From an uncultured Pseudomonadota bacterium (GTDB lineage Bacteria > Pseudomonadota > Gammaproteobacteria > CAJXQU01), in the NCBI GenBank assembly GCA_913058255.1, contig CAJXQU010000013.1, positions 1-64,000 on the forward strand: a stretch of DNA of 64,000 nt, read 5' to 3'. The first letter of the stretch is position 1, and every line of letters starts with the position of its first letter. Shown piece by piece: positions 9,460-18,763 of the stretch. Below the pieces are notes generated by a model. The model did not search any database and had not been told where the DNA came from. It saw only the letters and a list, made by a program, of their open reading frames with translations. The translations under genes were made by a program, and so were the position numbers.

Positions 9460-11877
9460 ATTATCAATACGAAAAATACTGAAACAATAAGTGTTCCTCT
9501 TTTACCCTTAAGGGATGTTGTGGTTTATCCACATATGGTAATCCCTTTGTTTGTCGGTCGTGAGCGTTCTGTTAAGGCGCTTGAGTTAGCGATGGAAACC
9601 GACAAACGGATTTTTTTGATTGCTCAGAAAAATGCTGGGGATGATGATCCTGACGTTGATGATGTTTTTACTGTTGGTACGCTTGCGAACATACTGCAGT
9701 TATTAAAGCTACCTGATGGCACAATTAAAGTGCTTGTTGAAGGTGAGCAACGTGCTCGCCTTCTTAACATGAATAACGATGGAGAGTTTTCTTCAGCTTC
9801 TGTTGAACTGATCGAAGATACCGTTGTTGATGAGCGAGAAGTTGAGGCTATTATGCGCTCAGTGACTTCGCAGTTTGAGCAGTATGTAAAACTTAACAAG
9901 AAAATCCCTCCAGAAATAATTTCTTCACTCACTAGTATAGAAGAGCCTGATCGTCTCGCGGATACGATTGCGGCGCATATGTCGACGAAGCTTGAAGAAA
10001 AACAAGAAGTTTTAGAAATTATCAACGTTGTTCAGCGCTTTGAACATTTAATTGGGCTAATGGAAGGTGAGATCGATCTGTTACAGATCGAGAAAAAACT
10101 TCGTAGTCGAGTCAAACGGCAGATGGAAAAAAGCCAACGTGAGTATTATTTGAATGAGCAAATGAAGGCCATTCAAAAAGAGCTCGGTGAAATAGACGAA
10201 ACCGGCAGTGATCTGGATGAGTTAGAACGTAAGATCAAAAAAGCAAGAATGAGTAAAGAGGCTCATGAGAAAGCAACCTCTGAACTTAAAAAGCTCAAAA
10301 TGATGTCGCCGATGTCTGCCGAAGCAACCGTTGTTAGAAATTATTTAGACTGGATAGTGAGTATTCCTTGGAAAAAACGTCGCAAGGTTAGCCGAGATAT
10401 TGAAAAAGCGGAATCTATTCTCGAAGATGATCACTATGGTTTAGAAAAAGTTAAAGAACGGATCCTTGAATATCTTGCAGTCCAACAACGAGTTAAAAAA
10501 TTAAAAGGCCCGATCCTCTGTCTTGTAGGCCCACCAGGTGTTGGTAAAACCTCTTTAGGTCGTTCAATTGCACGTGCAACGAACAGAAAATTTGTTCGCA
10601 TGTCATTAGGTGGTGTGCGTGATGAATCTGAGATACGTGGACATCGTCGAACGTACGTAGGTTCGATGCCTGGTAAGATTGTACAAAACATGGCCAAGGT
10701 TGGTACACGTAACCCTTTGATCCTCTTGGACGAAATAGACAAAATGGCCGCCGACTTTAGAGGTGATCCTGCCTCGGCACTTTTGGAAGTTCTTGATCCA
10801 GAACAAAACAGCACATTTAATGATCATTACCTAGAAGTTGATTACGACTTATCAGAGGTCATGTTTATTACCACAGCAAATAGTTTAAATATTTCTTCGC
10901 CGCTATTAGATCGAATGGAAGTTATTCGTATCTCTGGATATACCGAAGATGAGAAGATCAATATCGCGACTAAGTACCTCCTTACAAAACAAATAAAAAA
11001 TAACGGTCTTAATAGTAGTGAAATAACTATTTCAGAGAACGCTATAAGGGACATAGTCCGTTATTATACGCGTGAAGCAGGTGTTCGATCGTTAGAAAGA
11101 GAAATTGCCAAAATATGTAGAAAGGTAGTTAAGCAAATTTTGACTCAATCAGAAACTAAAAAGGTCTCAGTTTCATCAAGGAATATAGAGAAATACTTAG
11201 GTGTAAAACGCTTTCGTTACGGAAAAGCCGAAGAGCAAGATCAAGTAGGACAGGTTACAGGACTCGCATGGACAGAAGTTGGTGGTGAGCTCTTAACGAT
11301 TGAGTCAGTTATAGTTCCAGGCAAAGGAAAGGAGACTTTTACCGGGCAGCTGGGCGATGTCATGCAGGAGTCTATTAAGGCCGCTGTAACCGTCGTTAGG
11401 AGTCGTAGCCATTTGCTTGGACTTAGACCGGATTTTTATACCGAAAGTGATATTCACTTCCATGTACCTGAGGGTGCCACTCCAAAAGATGGACCCAGTG
11501 CGGGTGTTGGAATGTGCACGGCTCTCGTGTCGGCCCTCACAGGCATCCCAGTCAAAGCTAGTGTTGCTATGACTGGTGAGATTACCTTGCGTGGTGAAAT
11601 TCTTCCTATCGGTGGTCTAAAAGAAAAATTACTGGCAGCATTGCGTGGTGGAATAGAAACAGTTCTTATTCCTCACGAAAATGAAAGGGATTTAGCCGAG
11701 GTTCCTGATAATATAAAGCAAAGCTTAAAGATTAAACCCGTTAAGTGGATTGATGAAGTCTTAGAAATAGCCTTACAAGCTATGCCAGAGCCCTTGTTAA
11801 TCGATGAGACTGAAAAGGTTGTTGATAAGGAAAATACGGAAGAAAAAAAGGGTGAAGATACACTCAGAACACATTAG
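9460..11877 (+). CDS. lon: Lon protease, probable ATT/ATC start
   Basis: Lon substrate-binding domain at the N-terminus, a central AAA+ domain ([15 protein letters not shown] Walker [11 protein letters not shown] Walker B) and a C-terminal serine-lysine protease domain (DGPSAGVGM with the catalytic Ser, [14 protein letters not shown] with the Lys). The first in-frame conventional start is the GTG at 9520, but it falls inside the conserved [15 protein letters not shown] segment, so starting there would delete conserved sequence. Between the upstream in-frame stop (TAA at 9445) and 9520 there is no ATG, GTG or TTG. ATT at 9460 or ATC at 9463 would give the usual short leader before [14 protein letters not shown] (805 or 804 residues). 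I place the start at 9460 as the best inference. It lies 25 bases after clpX. Confidence 0.85.
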   Translation: MINTKNTETISVPLLPLRDVVVYPHMVIPLFVGRERSVKALELAMETDKRIFLIAQKNAGDDDPDVDDVFTVGTLANILQLLKLPDGTIKVLVEGEQRARLLNMNNDGEFSSASVELIEDTVVDEREVEAIMRSVTSQFEQYVKLNKKIPPEIISSLTSIEEPDRLADTIAAHMSTKLEEKQEVLEIINVVQRFEHLIGLMEGEIDLLQIEKKLRSRVKRQMEKSQREYYLNEQMKAIQKELGEIDETGSDLDELERKIKKARMSKEAHEKATSELKKLKMMSPMSAEATVVRNYLDWIVSIPWKKRRKVSRDIEKAESILEDDHYGLEKVKERILEYLAVQQRVKKLKGPILCLVGPPGVGKTSLGRSIARATNRKFVRMSLGGVRDESEIRGHRRTYVGSMPGKIVQNMAKVGTRNPLILLDEIDKMAADFRGDPASALLEVLDPEQNSTFNDHYLEVDYDLSEVMFITTANSLNISSPLLDRMEVIRISGYTEDEKINIATKYLLTKQIKNNGLNSSEITISENAIRDIVRYYTREAGVRSLEREIAKICRKVVKQILTQSETKKVSVSSRNIEKYLGVKRFRYGKAEEQDQVGQVTGLAWTEVGGELLTIESVIVPGKGKETFTGQLGDVMQESIKAAVTVVRSRSHLLGLRPDFYTESDIHFHVPEGATPKDGPSAGVGMCTALVSALTGIPVKASVAMTGEITLRGEILPIGGLKEKLLAALRGGIETVLIPHENERDLAEVPDNIKQSLKIKPVKWIDEVLEIALQAMPEPLLIDETEKVVDKENTEEKKGEDTLRTH

Positions 11878-12120
11878 TGGATGCACTTTTTAGCAGGTTT
11901 TACTTTTTTCAAACCTGAGAAATTTACCAAGTTTTCATTTCTTTTTATTTTTATGTATAAAAAGCTAAAATTTAGACTGAAACTTTAAGTCTAATAATTC
12001 AAATATGGAACGACATCTTATTGATTGATTTTACAATGATTAATAAGAATGTACGATATTTAGTACATAATTGCTGGCTCGTGGCAAACAATTTATTTAT
12101 GTATATTTTGCTACGTTAGC
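11878..12120. other. Intergenic stretch between lon and the hupB promoter
   Basis: AT-rich DNA with no credible ORF. A 7-base inverted repeat, CAGGTTT/AAACCTG at 11894-11917, lies just after lon, but it lacks a following T-run and is only a weak terminator candidate. Nothing else is recognised. Confidence 0.5.
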
Positions 12121-12149
12121 TTGACGTAAACAGGGGCAATTGGTATAAA
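12121..12149 (+). promoter_or_regulatory. Sigma-70-type promoter of hupB and downstream tRNAs
   Basis: TTGACG at 12121-12126, a spacer of exactly 17 bases and TATAAA at 12144-12149, with a GC-rich stretch just after the -10. It lies about 90 bases before the hupB ATG in otherwise AT-rich noncoding DNA. Confidence 0.65.
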
Positions 12150-12239
12150 TTCCGCTCGCTCTCGGGGGCTTGGTTAAAGAAGTTCTGCACTAGCGAAAAT
12201 AAGCATAATTTATTGGTGCAATAAACAAGGGGATATAAA

Positions 12240-12512
12240 ATGAATAAATCAGAATTAGTAGATGCTGTAGCAGAATCCGCAGACCTATCAAAGGCATCTG
12301 CAGCTAGGGCAGTTGATGCTGTAGTTGAAGCAATCACTGAAACATTGAAAAATGGCGATACTGTCGCTTTATTAGGCTTCGGAACTTTTCTTGTTCGCGA
12401 CCGTGCAGCACGTTCTGGCCGTAATCCACGTACTGGTGAAACTATCAAAATCAAAGCATCAAAAGTTCCTGCATTTAAAGCTGGCAAAGCTTTAAAAGAT
12501 GCATTAAACTAG
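12240..12512 (+). CDS. hupB: DNA-binding protein HU-beta
   Basis: The 90-residue protein begins [19 protein letters not shown] and contains the HU arm signature [20 protein letters not shown] followed by [25 protein letters not shown]. It is a small histone-like nucleoid protein that bends DNA as a dimer. The usual place, immediately after lon, is kept. AAGGGG precedes the ATG. The stop is 10 bases before tRNA-Val. Confidence 0.98.
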   Translation: MNKSELVDAVAESADLSKASAARAVDAVVEAITETLKNGDTVALLGFGTFLVRDRAARSGRNPRTGETIKIKASKVPAFKAGKALKDALN

Positions 12513-12522
12513 CGCGCTTTCT

Positions 12523-12598
12523 GGGTGCTTAGCTCAGCTGGGAGAGCATCGCCCTTACAAGGCGAGGGTCGGGGGTTCGATCCCCTCAGCACCCACCA
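12523..12598 (+). tRNA. tRNA-Val (anticodon TAC)
   Basis: Complete cloverleaf with acceptor GGGTGCT, anticodon stem TCGCC/GGCGA with loop CTTACAA (anticodon TAC), T-arm GGGTTCGATCC and an encoded CCA. It probably shares a transcript with hupB and tRNA-Asp. Confidence 0.97.
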
Positions 12599-12609
12599 AA
12601 CATAATAAT

Positions 12610-12686
12610 GGAGCGGTAGTTCAGTTGGTTAGAATACCGGCCTGTCACGCCGGGGGTCGCGGGTTCGAGTCCCGTCCGCTCCGCCA
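12610..12686 (+). tRNA. tRNA-Asp (anticodon GTC)
   Basis: Complete cloverleaf with acceptor GGAGCGG, anticodon stem CCGGC/GCCGG with loop CTGTCAC (anticodon GTC) and an encoded CCA. It is 11 bases after tRNA-Val and is followed at once by a strong terminator. Confidence 0.97.
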
Positions 12687-12694
12687 TTAATGTT

Positions 12695-12728
12695 AAAGGG
12701 CGTTCCTTTTAAAGGAGCGCCCTTTTTT
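12695..12728 (+). terminator. Intrinsic terminator after tRNA-Asp
   Basis: A 15-base stem (AAAGGGCGTTCCTTT against AAAGGAGCGCCCTTT, one G-U pair) with a very short loop is followed by a run of T. It ends the hupB/tRNA unit and separates it from ppiD, which argues against an in-frame ATG at 12690 as the ppiD start. Confidence 0.9.
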
Positions 12729-12755
12729 ATACTTCATAAAAAAAGGTTTTTACTC

Positions 12756-14669
12756 ATGCTACAAAGCATCCGAGAAAATTCTCAAGGCTGGTTAGCCTGG
12801 CTCGTTGTAGGTTTAATCTCTATCCCTTTCGCCCTTTGGGGTATCAACTCCTATCTTGATGGTGGCTCTAATGTTTCTGTTGCTAAGGTCAATGGTCAAG
12901 ATATTAGTCTACCGCAATATCAAAATGCATTACAAAACTATCAAGAACGTTTGCAACAAATGTTTGGTGATAATTTTGATGTTAATAGCATGGAGCAAGA
13001 TAGCCTAAAGCAAGAAGTTGTAAGTGCTTTGGTTGATCAAGAAGTATTGCTGCAGCTAGGGCAAAAATCGGGTATGCGCGTTAGTGATCAGCAAGTCTCA
13101 TCAATGATCAAATCAATGAATTTTTTTCAAGATGAATCTGGTCAGTTTTCGAATGCAGTCTACGAGCGTAAAGTTTTACAATCTCGTCGTAGTCCCGTTG
13201 AGTTTGAACAACAGTTGCGTAGTGATATGGTTCAAGAACAGTTGCGTTTAGCAGTGACTGATAGTGAGTTTATAACAGCGTCAGAAGAAAATAGAATTGG
13301 TCAATTACAAGCTCAGACTCGAAATATTGTCTATACGACAATAACATCGGCTCAGTTCGAGCAAGATATCGAAATTAGTGATACAGAGATTAATGAGTAT
13401 TACGAAGAAAATAAAGAAAATTATAAAACAGATGAGTCTGTGAGAATTAAGTATATTGATCTTTCTATAGATGAATTGGCTAAAAACGTAGAAGTCGATC
13501 TGGGTATTCTTCAAGATTTTTATCAGACTAATCTTGATAAATATACTATAGAAGAACAGCGTGTGGCACAGCATATTTTTATAGCTTTAACTCCTGATGC
13601 AAAAGCTGAGGAAGTATCAAAAGCAAATGAGTCTGCGAGTAAACTACTTGAGTTAGTGAAGACGGGGATTGATTTTGATGATATCCCTCAACAACATGCG
13701 GACTTGTTAAGTGCACAAGATGAAGTTGGTAAAACAGGCTCTGTCTCAAAAGGTGTAATGGATCCTGAGTTTGATGAAGCGATGTTTAGCTTGAGTGTTG
13801 GTGATTTTAGTGATGTTGTCAGAAGTAAAAGAGGTTATCACGTCATTAAGCTTGTTGAGATCAAACCTACGAAGACATCAACTTTTGAAGAAGCAAAAGA
13901 AGGGATTGAGTCTGAGTATCGAAAAGAGCAGGCAGAGGCGAAGTATTTTGAAGTCGCTGATGAACTACAAAATTTGACTTATGAAAATCAAGACTCGCTA
14001 GATATTGCTGCAGAAACTTTAGATTTTGAAATAAAAGAAACGCAATCTTTTACTCGAGATGAAGGTGAGGAACTAACAAGAAGTCCGAGTATTTTGAATG
14101 CTGCTTTTAGTGAGAAAGTACTGCAAGGAGCGAATAGCGAGCCGATAGAACTTTCTGATACTCGATTAATTGTTTTGAGAGCTTTTGATCATAAAGCGGC
14201 TATCGTAAAAGATATCGATAGTGTAAAAGAAGTGCTTAAAACAACCCTTTTAACGAAAGCGGCGAAAGAAAAAGCTCAAGAGTCTGGAGAAGCTGTGTTA
14301 GCTAAGCTAAATGAAGGGGTAGATCTTGAAAAAATAGCGAAAGAAAATTCTGTCGAATGGATTAGAGCAGAAGCCGTTATTAGAGATGATGCTAATGTTA
14401 AGCGCTCGATCCTGCGTACTGTTTTCAAGCTTGGGCGTCCGGCGGATGATAAACCAATCTATAAAGGTTTTACTGACGGTATAAGTGATTATGCTGTTGT
14501 GGGTGTAAACAAGGTTATTGATGCCGATGTTGAATGGTCTGGGACGAGTGAGGATGCAAAGAAAACGATTGAGCAGTTAGAAGAGCAACGGAGCACTAGC
14601 GTATGGCAAGATTTTGTTATCTCACTAAAACAAAATGCAAAAGTTGAGATTAACTCTGAGGCTCTTTGA
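12756..14669 (+). CDS. ppiD: PpiD-like periplasmic chaperone/parvulin
   Basis: The 637-residue protein starts MLQSIRENSQGWLAWLVVGL, the usual PpiD opening, with one membrane anchor (about 14-36) and a large periplasmic part. It has SurA-N-like helices and a parvulin domain at about 270-370 (AQHIFIAL and GYHVIKLVEI). I chose the ATG at 12756 because the in-frame ATG at 12690 would translate through the tRNA terminator and add residues absent from the family; AAAGG lies upstream of 12756. PpiD sits near the Sec translocon and helps newly exported proteins fold. The stop overlaps the start of the next gene by four bases. Confidence 0.93.
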   Translation: MLQSIRENSQGWLAWLVVGLISIPFALWGINSYLDGGSNVSVAKVNGQDISLPQYQNALQNYQERLQQMFGDNFDVNSMEQDSLKQEVVSALVDQEVLLQLGQKSGMRVSDQQVSSMIKSMNFFQDESGQFSNAVYERKVLQSRRSPVEFEQQLRSDMVQEQLRLAVTDSEFITASEENRIGQLQAQTRNIVYTTITSAQFEQDIEISDTEINEYYEENKENYKTDESVRIKYIDLSIDELAKNVEVDLGILQDFYQTNLDKYTIEEQRVAQHIFIALTPDAKAEEVSKANESASKLLELVKTGIDFDDIPQQHADLLSAQDEVGKTGSVSKGVMDPEFDEAMFSLSVGDFSDVVRSKRGYHVIKLVEIKPTKTSTFEEAKEGIESEYRKEQAEAKYFEVADELQNLTYENQDSLDIAAETLDFEIKETQSFTRDEGEELTRSPSILNAAFSEKVLQGANSEPIELSDTRLIVLRAFDHKAAIVKDIDSVKEVLKTTLLTKAAKEKAQESGEAVLAKLNEGVDLEKIAKENSVEWIRAEAVIRDDANVKRSILRTVFKLGRPADDKPIYKGFTDGISDYAVVGVNKVIDADVEWSGTSEDAKKTIEQLEEQRSTSVWQDFVISLKQNAKVEINSEAL

Positions 14670-15628
14670 AAAAAAACAATTCGTTAGTAATTCGTCAGAA
14701 AGATTTTCTCGAAACTGAAGAAGGTCTATTTTTTGCGGTAGTAGCGGATGATATAGAGGAAGGTCGCTCATTGGCCTTCCTTAGATACAAATCGTACATC
14801 TCACCTGAAGGTGTACATATAAGGAAAAAACTAGCCACAGAGCAGGCTATTAGCCTTTTAGAGCACCATTACCCTGAGTATCTATACCATTCGATAGTAT
14901 TTGATGCTGATCTTCACGGGGTACCAATCAATAGAATAGAAAAACATCATCAAGCAAAAGTAAAACTTCAAACGTTGTTGAGTAATCAATCAACTACTCT
15001 ACAAAACAAACTGGTCTGTTTGATAACATTATTGAGTGAGAATGGAATACCACTTAACACACTCGGTGTTACTGGATCTATTCTGATCGGGGCTGAGGGT
15101 AAGGATTCTGATATTGATTTGATTATCTACGATAGAGTTATTTTCCATAAAGCTCGTAAACTCATAGAAAAATTGATAGATAAAAATAAACTCTCAGCGC
15201 TGGATGAGTATTTCTGGAAAGATTCTTTTGACCGCCGTGCTTGCAGTTTATGCTTTGAAGATTACGTCTGGCATGAAAAGCGAAAGTTTAATAAGGCTAT
15301 TTTTGCAGGAGTAAAGTTTGATATAAGTCTAGTTTTAACCAAGGCTGTTGACGATGATAATACCTATATAAAGAAGGGCTTGATGAAACTCACAGCTGAA
15401 GTTATCAATGATCAATATAGTTTTGACTCGCCCAGTATTTATTTTATAGATAACTCAGAATTTCAAAAAGTAATTTGCTTTACACCTACTTATACTGGAC
15501 AGGCCATTACAGGTGAGCTAATTGAGGTTTCTGGTTTTGTTGAGGAGTCAGCTGATGGAGTAAACAGAAGACTTATTGTTGGTTCGACTAGAGAGGCTGT
15601 GGGTGAATATATAAAAGTTGTTCGGTAG
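14666..15628 (+). CDS. Predicted nucleotidyltransferase (Pol beta superfamily), archaeal-like layout
   Basis: The 320-residue protein starts at a TTG overlapping the ppiD stop (TTGA). Residues about 133-155 hold the nucleotidyltransferase fold motif: GVTGSILIG, then DSDIDLIIYD with the metal-binding pair Asp149/Asp151. The N-terminal part (QKDFLETEEGLFFAVV, then FLRY) and the C-terminal OB-like segment (TPTYTGQAITGELIEVSGFV) resemble, from memory, uncharacterised archaeal and scattered bacterial nucleotidyltransferases annotated as DNA polymerase beta-like. Target and function are unknown; tRNA, protein or antibiotic nucleotidylation are all possible. The four-base overlap suggests translational coupling to ppiD. 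Confidence 0.7.
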   Translation: MKKNNSLVIRQKDFLETEEGLFFAVVADDIEEGRSLAFLRYKSYISPEGVHIRKKLATEQAISLLEHHYPEYLYHSIVFDADLHGVPINRIEKHHQAKVKLQTLLSNQSTTLQNKLVCLITLLSENGIPLNTLGVTGSILIGAEGKDSDIDLIIYDRVIFHKARKLIEKLIDKNKLSALDEYFWKDSFDRRACSLCFEDYVWHEKRKFNKAIFAGVKFDISLVLTKAVDDDNTYIKKGLMKLTAEVINDQYSFDSPSIYFIDNSEFQKVICFTPTYTGQAITGELIEVSGFVEESADGVNRRLIVGSTREAVGEYIKVVR

Positions 15629-15860
15629 GTTTTTTATTAGTATCGAATGATTCAAAAATTGTTTAACTAGCTTTGGATTATTTATGTAAAGAAGATGAGC
15701 TCTAGGAGTTAATCAGTAAGATAGGGCTGAGTAACTTAGAGGGTAAGGAGCGTATTTCACAGTTACGGAAAACGTCAAGAGCTAGAACTGTGATCAAAAT
15801 GTAGGGTATTGTTCGCAGCTTGCTTTAGGATTTAGAGCTTGTAGGGTAAAAGATCAGTAA
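15629..15860. other. Convergent intergenic region with an inverted repeat
   Basis: This 232-base gap lies between two convergent genes. It holds TCACAGTT (15757-15764) and its exact complement AACTGTGA (15786-15793) around a 21-base loop. It lacks a T-run and may be only a structured 3' UTR. No ORF or family is recognised. Confidence 0.4.
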
Positions 15861-17072
15861 TTATATTTTTAGATCTTTGATTCTCTGCAGCCACCATTCA
15901 GCCTGAACTTTGGTTGATTTATTGTGCAATGCTTGCTGAAGGGCACTCATCGATTGAGGGTAGTTTTTTTCATGGAATGAGGCTATTCCTAAAAGAAGTT
16001 GTGCATAATCCAACTGCGTCAGTTTACCTTTCGTGATAGCTGTTTGTAAATTTTTGATCGCTTGCGGGTAATTTTCCAAATCAAAATAGATCTGTCCAAC
16101 CCGGTAAAAAAGGTTGCTGTCCCCCGACTGTTTAGCAGCCCAGTTTAAGCTATCGAGCGATTTTCGCTTTTCTTTAGCTTGTAACCAACAGTCACCTAAC
16201 AGCTCCATATTTTTCGCATTTCTTGGTAATTTGCTTGCTTCTAGCTGTGCCTGTAAAAGCTTTGCTGCTTTGTGTGGCATTTGCATATAAAGGTACATAT
16301 TGATCAGTTGTTTGGTTTCTTCAGGACTGAATAGATCCTTGGTAAACATCAACTCCATCGTCGCTAATGTTTTTTGGTCATTGTTTGCATGCTGCCAGGT
16401 GGCGAGTAGTTGTTGCCAGTAAATTTTATTCTCAGGCTGAATGTGTAGCATTTTTTCTAATAGCACAGCTGCATTTTGATACTGATTAGATTTTAGGTAA
16501 CAGTTTAAAAGGATCAGATGCCAAGTTTCATCATACTTTGGTTTTAATGTAATGATATTTTTTGCATAAGGAATGGTGCTTTTGAACTGATCTGATTCGT
16601 AATGTGCTGTACCAGCAAGAATATAGGCATCAAGGCTAGGATTAGATTCTGATTTAACCCAACGATTAAAGTAACTTAGACCTTCTTGGTAGCTCTTAGT
16701 TAATATCAGTAACTGGGCGAGATTGAAGTTTAAATCATGATTGACATTATCGGGCAGGGCATTGGTATCTAAAGCCCTACGAAAGACCTCAATTGCCTTA
16801 GGATAATCGTTAATAGTGCTATAGGCATGACCAAGTGTTTGTTGTGTTACCGCCGTATCATAGGCTTTATTTTGAACTGTCGGTAATAGAGTAATGAGTT
16901 TAGTGATTGCAGCATTAGCTTGACCAGAATCTAGCAGTTGATTGATTTCTGAAAGTGACTCCCAATTTTTTTCAGATAACAAATACTGACTATTTTCTTT
17001 CGCAAGGATGGGCATTGATGCGAGTAGACTCATCGTAATAATAAATGTCAGTTGGCGAATAGTTATTATCAT
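15861..17072 (-). CDS. TonB2-system TPR protein, periplasmic
   Basis: The 403-residue protein has a signal peptide (cleavage likely after SMPILA) and tandem tetratricopeptide helices throughout; examples are AYSTINDYPKAIEVFRRAL and YFDLENYPQAIKNLQTAI. Its ATG overlaps the tonB stop by four bases (ATGA). In Vibrio TonB2 clusters the last gene is also a TPR protein that accompanies TonB2, ExbB2, ExbD2 and TtpC, so it is likely an accessory of energy transduction, probably on the periplasmic side. The mechanism is not known. Confidence 0.85.
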   Translation of the reverse strand: MIITIRQLTFIITMSLLASMPILAKENSQYLLSEKNWESLSEINQLLDSGQANAAITKLITLLPTVQNKAYDTAVTQQTLGHAYSTINDYPKAIEVFRRALDTNALPDNVNHDLNFNLAQLLILTKSYQEGLSYFNRWVKSESNPSLDAYILAGTAHYESDQFKSTIPYAKNIITLKPKYDETWHLILLNCYLKSNQYQNAAVLLEKMLHIQPENKIYWQQLLATWQHANNDQKTLATMELMFTKDLFSPEETKQLINMYLYMQMPHKAAKLLQAQLEASKLPRNAKNMELLGDCWLQAKEKRKSLDSLNWAAKQSGDSNLFYRVGQIYFDLENYPQAIKNLQTAITKGKLTQLDYAQLLLGIASFHEKNYPQSMSALQQALHNKSTKVQAEWWLQRIKDLKI

Positions 17073-17842
17073 TTAAAATTGAATTTTATGTCTTGTCTGG
17101 CACGTCGCTCAACAGGTTTGCCATCGACTAATTTAGGTTTAAATTTCCAACGTTTAATAGCTTTCAGTACCGATTTATCAAAGATCCGTGGAGGGTTTGA
17201 TTTAATGATCACCGGTTCTGTAACCTTACCTTTCGTTGTAATCGTAAACTCAACGGTAACAATACCTTTGACTCCCGCACGCATTGCTCGTGGTGGATAT
17301 TTTGGTTTTGAACGATAGGTTGGTACAACATCGGTTTCAACTTTAGGCTCAGGTGATTCTACTGGAGCAGGTTCTGTCTCTTTTACAATGGTCTCCACAG
17401 GTGCAGAAATCTGCTCAATAACAGGCTCAGCCTCTGTGACAGGTTCCGGTATGGGGGCGGTCTTCTGCTTGATCCTAGGTTTTGGTCTAGGTTTTTTGAG
17501 AAACTCGCCCAAATGCGGACCATTGGTCATTTGTAAAGGCAGCTTAACTTCAGGAGTGGGTAGCTTTACCTTTTTTGGTTTAGGCTTGTCAGGATCGAGT
17601 TGCTGCTGCTTTGGAGGTGGTGGCTTTCTCGGAGGTTTTGGTTTTTCAGGTAACTCATGACGTTTAGGTTCAGCTACCTTGTCATTTTTTTTCAAACGTA
17701 CGAAATCAATCATCGTTACCATTTCTGGTAATGATATTGCGGAGTGCTCAGGCTGTACTAATTTCTGTATAGCGAGGAAAAGGAGTAAATTTATAACCAG
17801 TGCTAGCAGAAAACTAAACGGTAAATTAAGGAATGGCTTCAC
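17069..17842 (-). CDS. tonB: TonB2 energy-transducing protein
   Basis: The 257-residue protein starts at a GTG overlapping the exbD stop (GTGA). It has an N-terminal membrane anchor (about 8-27), a long proline/lysine-rich spacer (about 60-180, with PKPPRKPPPPKQQQ) and a C-terminal TonB domain (about 180-257: YPPRAMRAGVKGIVTVEFTI, then RWKFKP). It spans the periplasm and drives TonB-dependent outer-membrane receptors using the proton-motive force. The compact TonB2 layout and the operon identify it as the TtpC-associated type. No receptor gene lies nearby. Confidence 0.95.
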   Translation of the reverse strand: MKPFLNLPFSFLLALVINLLLFLAIQKLVQPEHSAISLPEMVTMIDFVRLKKNDKVAEPKRHELPEKPKPPRKPPPPKQQQLDPDKPKPKKVKLPTPEVKLPLQMTNGPHLGEFLKKPRPKPRIKQKTAPIPEPVTEAEPVIEQISAPVETIVKETEPAPVESPEPKVETDVVPTYRSKPKYPPRAMRAGVKGIVTVEFTITTKGKVTEPVIIKSNPPRIFDKSVLKAIKRWKFKPKLVDGKPVERRARQDIKFNFK

Positions 17843-18255
17843 TCTGGACCTGTTGTTGATGTTGCGGCGATAGATACGTTTTCAACGCCAGCGAGTCTGA
17901 CCTGATCCATAATTTGTACCATGATCCCTGTTTGTGATTTTTCATCGGCTAGGATAACGACCGATCCTTCAGGGTTTTCAGCACGTAACCTTTCAATGTG
18001 TGTTCGTACGGTATGAACATCGACCTTGCGTTTATCGATCCACACTTCACCTTTATCATTTGCAGCAATGATAATATTGGCTCGTTCTTGTCGTTCCGCC
18101 GTTTGTGCGCTTGGACGGTTTACTTCAATACCAGATTCTTTGACGAAGGAGGAGGTAACGATAAAGAAGATCAATAAAATAAATACCATATCGATCAGGG
18201 GGGTAAGATTCACCTCTGCGCTACTATTACTTTCTTCTGTATGTGAACGTCGCAT
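17839..18255 (-). CDS. exbD: ExbD2 proton-channel component
   Basis: The 138-residue protein has a single membrane helix containing VNLTPLIDMVFILLIFFIV, with the conserved Asp needed for proton use, and a small periplasmic domain. It partners ExbB2 and TonB2. It starts two bases after the upstream stop and ends with the GTGA overlap to tonB. Confidence 0.95.
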   Translation of the reverse strand: MRRSHTEESNSSAEVNLTPLIDMVFILLIFFIVTSSFVKESGIEVNRPSAQTAERQERANIIIAANDKGEVWIDKRKVDVHTVRTHIERLRAENPEGSVVILADEKSQTGIMVQIMDQVRLAGVENVSIAATSTTGPE

Positions 18256-18256
18256 A

Positions 18257-18763
18257 TTAATCCAATAAACCTGTAATTCGGTTTGTTTCAGTTTCGGCCT
18301 GAGCTTGTAGTTGTGAGCTAAAATATAAACCTGACAATGATGTGACTAATCCTGCTGCGGTAGTAATGAGTGCTTGAGATATCCCGGATGACATGCCACG
18401 TGTATTACCGGTTCCAAACACCATCATGACTTCAAAGGTTGAGATCATACCTGTGACTGTTCCTAGTAAACCGAGCAAGGGTAAAACGGCAACTAGCGTT
18501 TGGATCAGTAGTAGATTTTTTTGTAAGCTTGCGTTAATTTCACCAATCAGTCCTTCACGTAGATTGCGTGCCATCCAAGAACTGTGCTCCTGTCTTGATG
18601 ACCAATTATCCACATGCTGGCGCAGCCTGCGTGGATGTATGAAGTACAGGTAGATATAGCGTTCGACGATGAAAGTCCACATAATGGTTGAGATCACCAT
18701 TATAGTGATCAAGACTTCACCACCGTTATCGGTTAGTCGGTGTAATCCATCAAACAGATGCAC
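18257..18763 (-). CDS. exbB: ExbB2 (MotA/TolQ/ExbB family)
   Basis: The 168-residue protein has three membrane helices and the family signature LLGLLGTVTGMISTFEVM followed by GISQALITTAAGLV. It starts at a GTG inside the end of ttpC (14-base overlap), with GGAG eight bases upstream supporting that start. It forms the pentameric proton channel with ExbD2. Confidence 0.95.
   Translation of the reverse strand: MHLFDGLHRLTDNGGEVLITIMVISTIMWTFIVERYIYLYFIHPRRLRQHVDNWSSRQEHSSWMARNLREGLIGEINASLQKNLLLIQTLVAVLPLLGLLGTVTGMISTFEVMMVFGTGNTRGMSSGISQALITTAAGLVTSLSGLYFSSQLQAQAETETNRITGLLD

Noticed and set aside
10434-10814. 126-codon frame on the minus strand inside lon
   Set aside because: Shadow of the AAA+ domain; no start signal and no similarity.
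12116-12487. 123-codon frame on the minus strand over hupB
   Set aside because: Covers the hupB promoter and coding region in reverse; no ribosome-binding site and no family.
12690-12755. ATG at 12690 as the ppiD start
   Set aside because: Translation would run through the tRNA terminator and add 22 residues absent from PpiD; ATG 12756 matches the family start.
13305-13574. 89-codon hydrophobic frame on the minus strand inside ppiD
   Set aside because: Hydrophobicity arises from reversed Glu/Lys-rich codons; no independent evidence.
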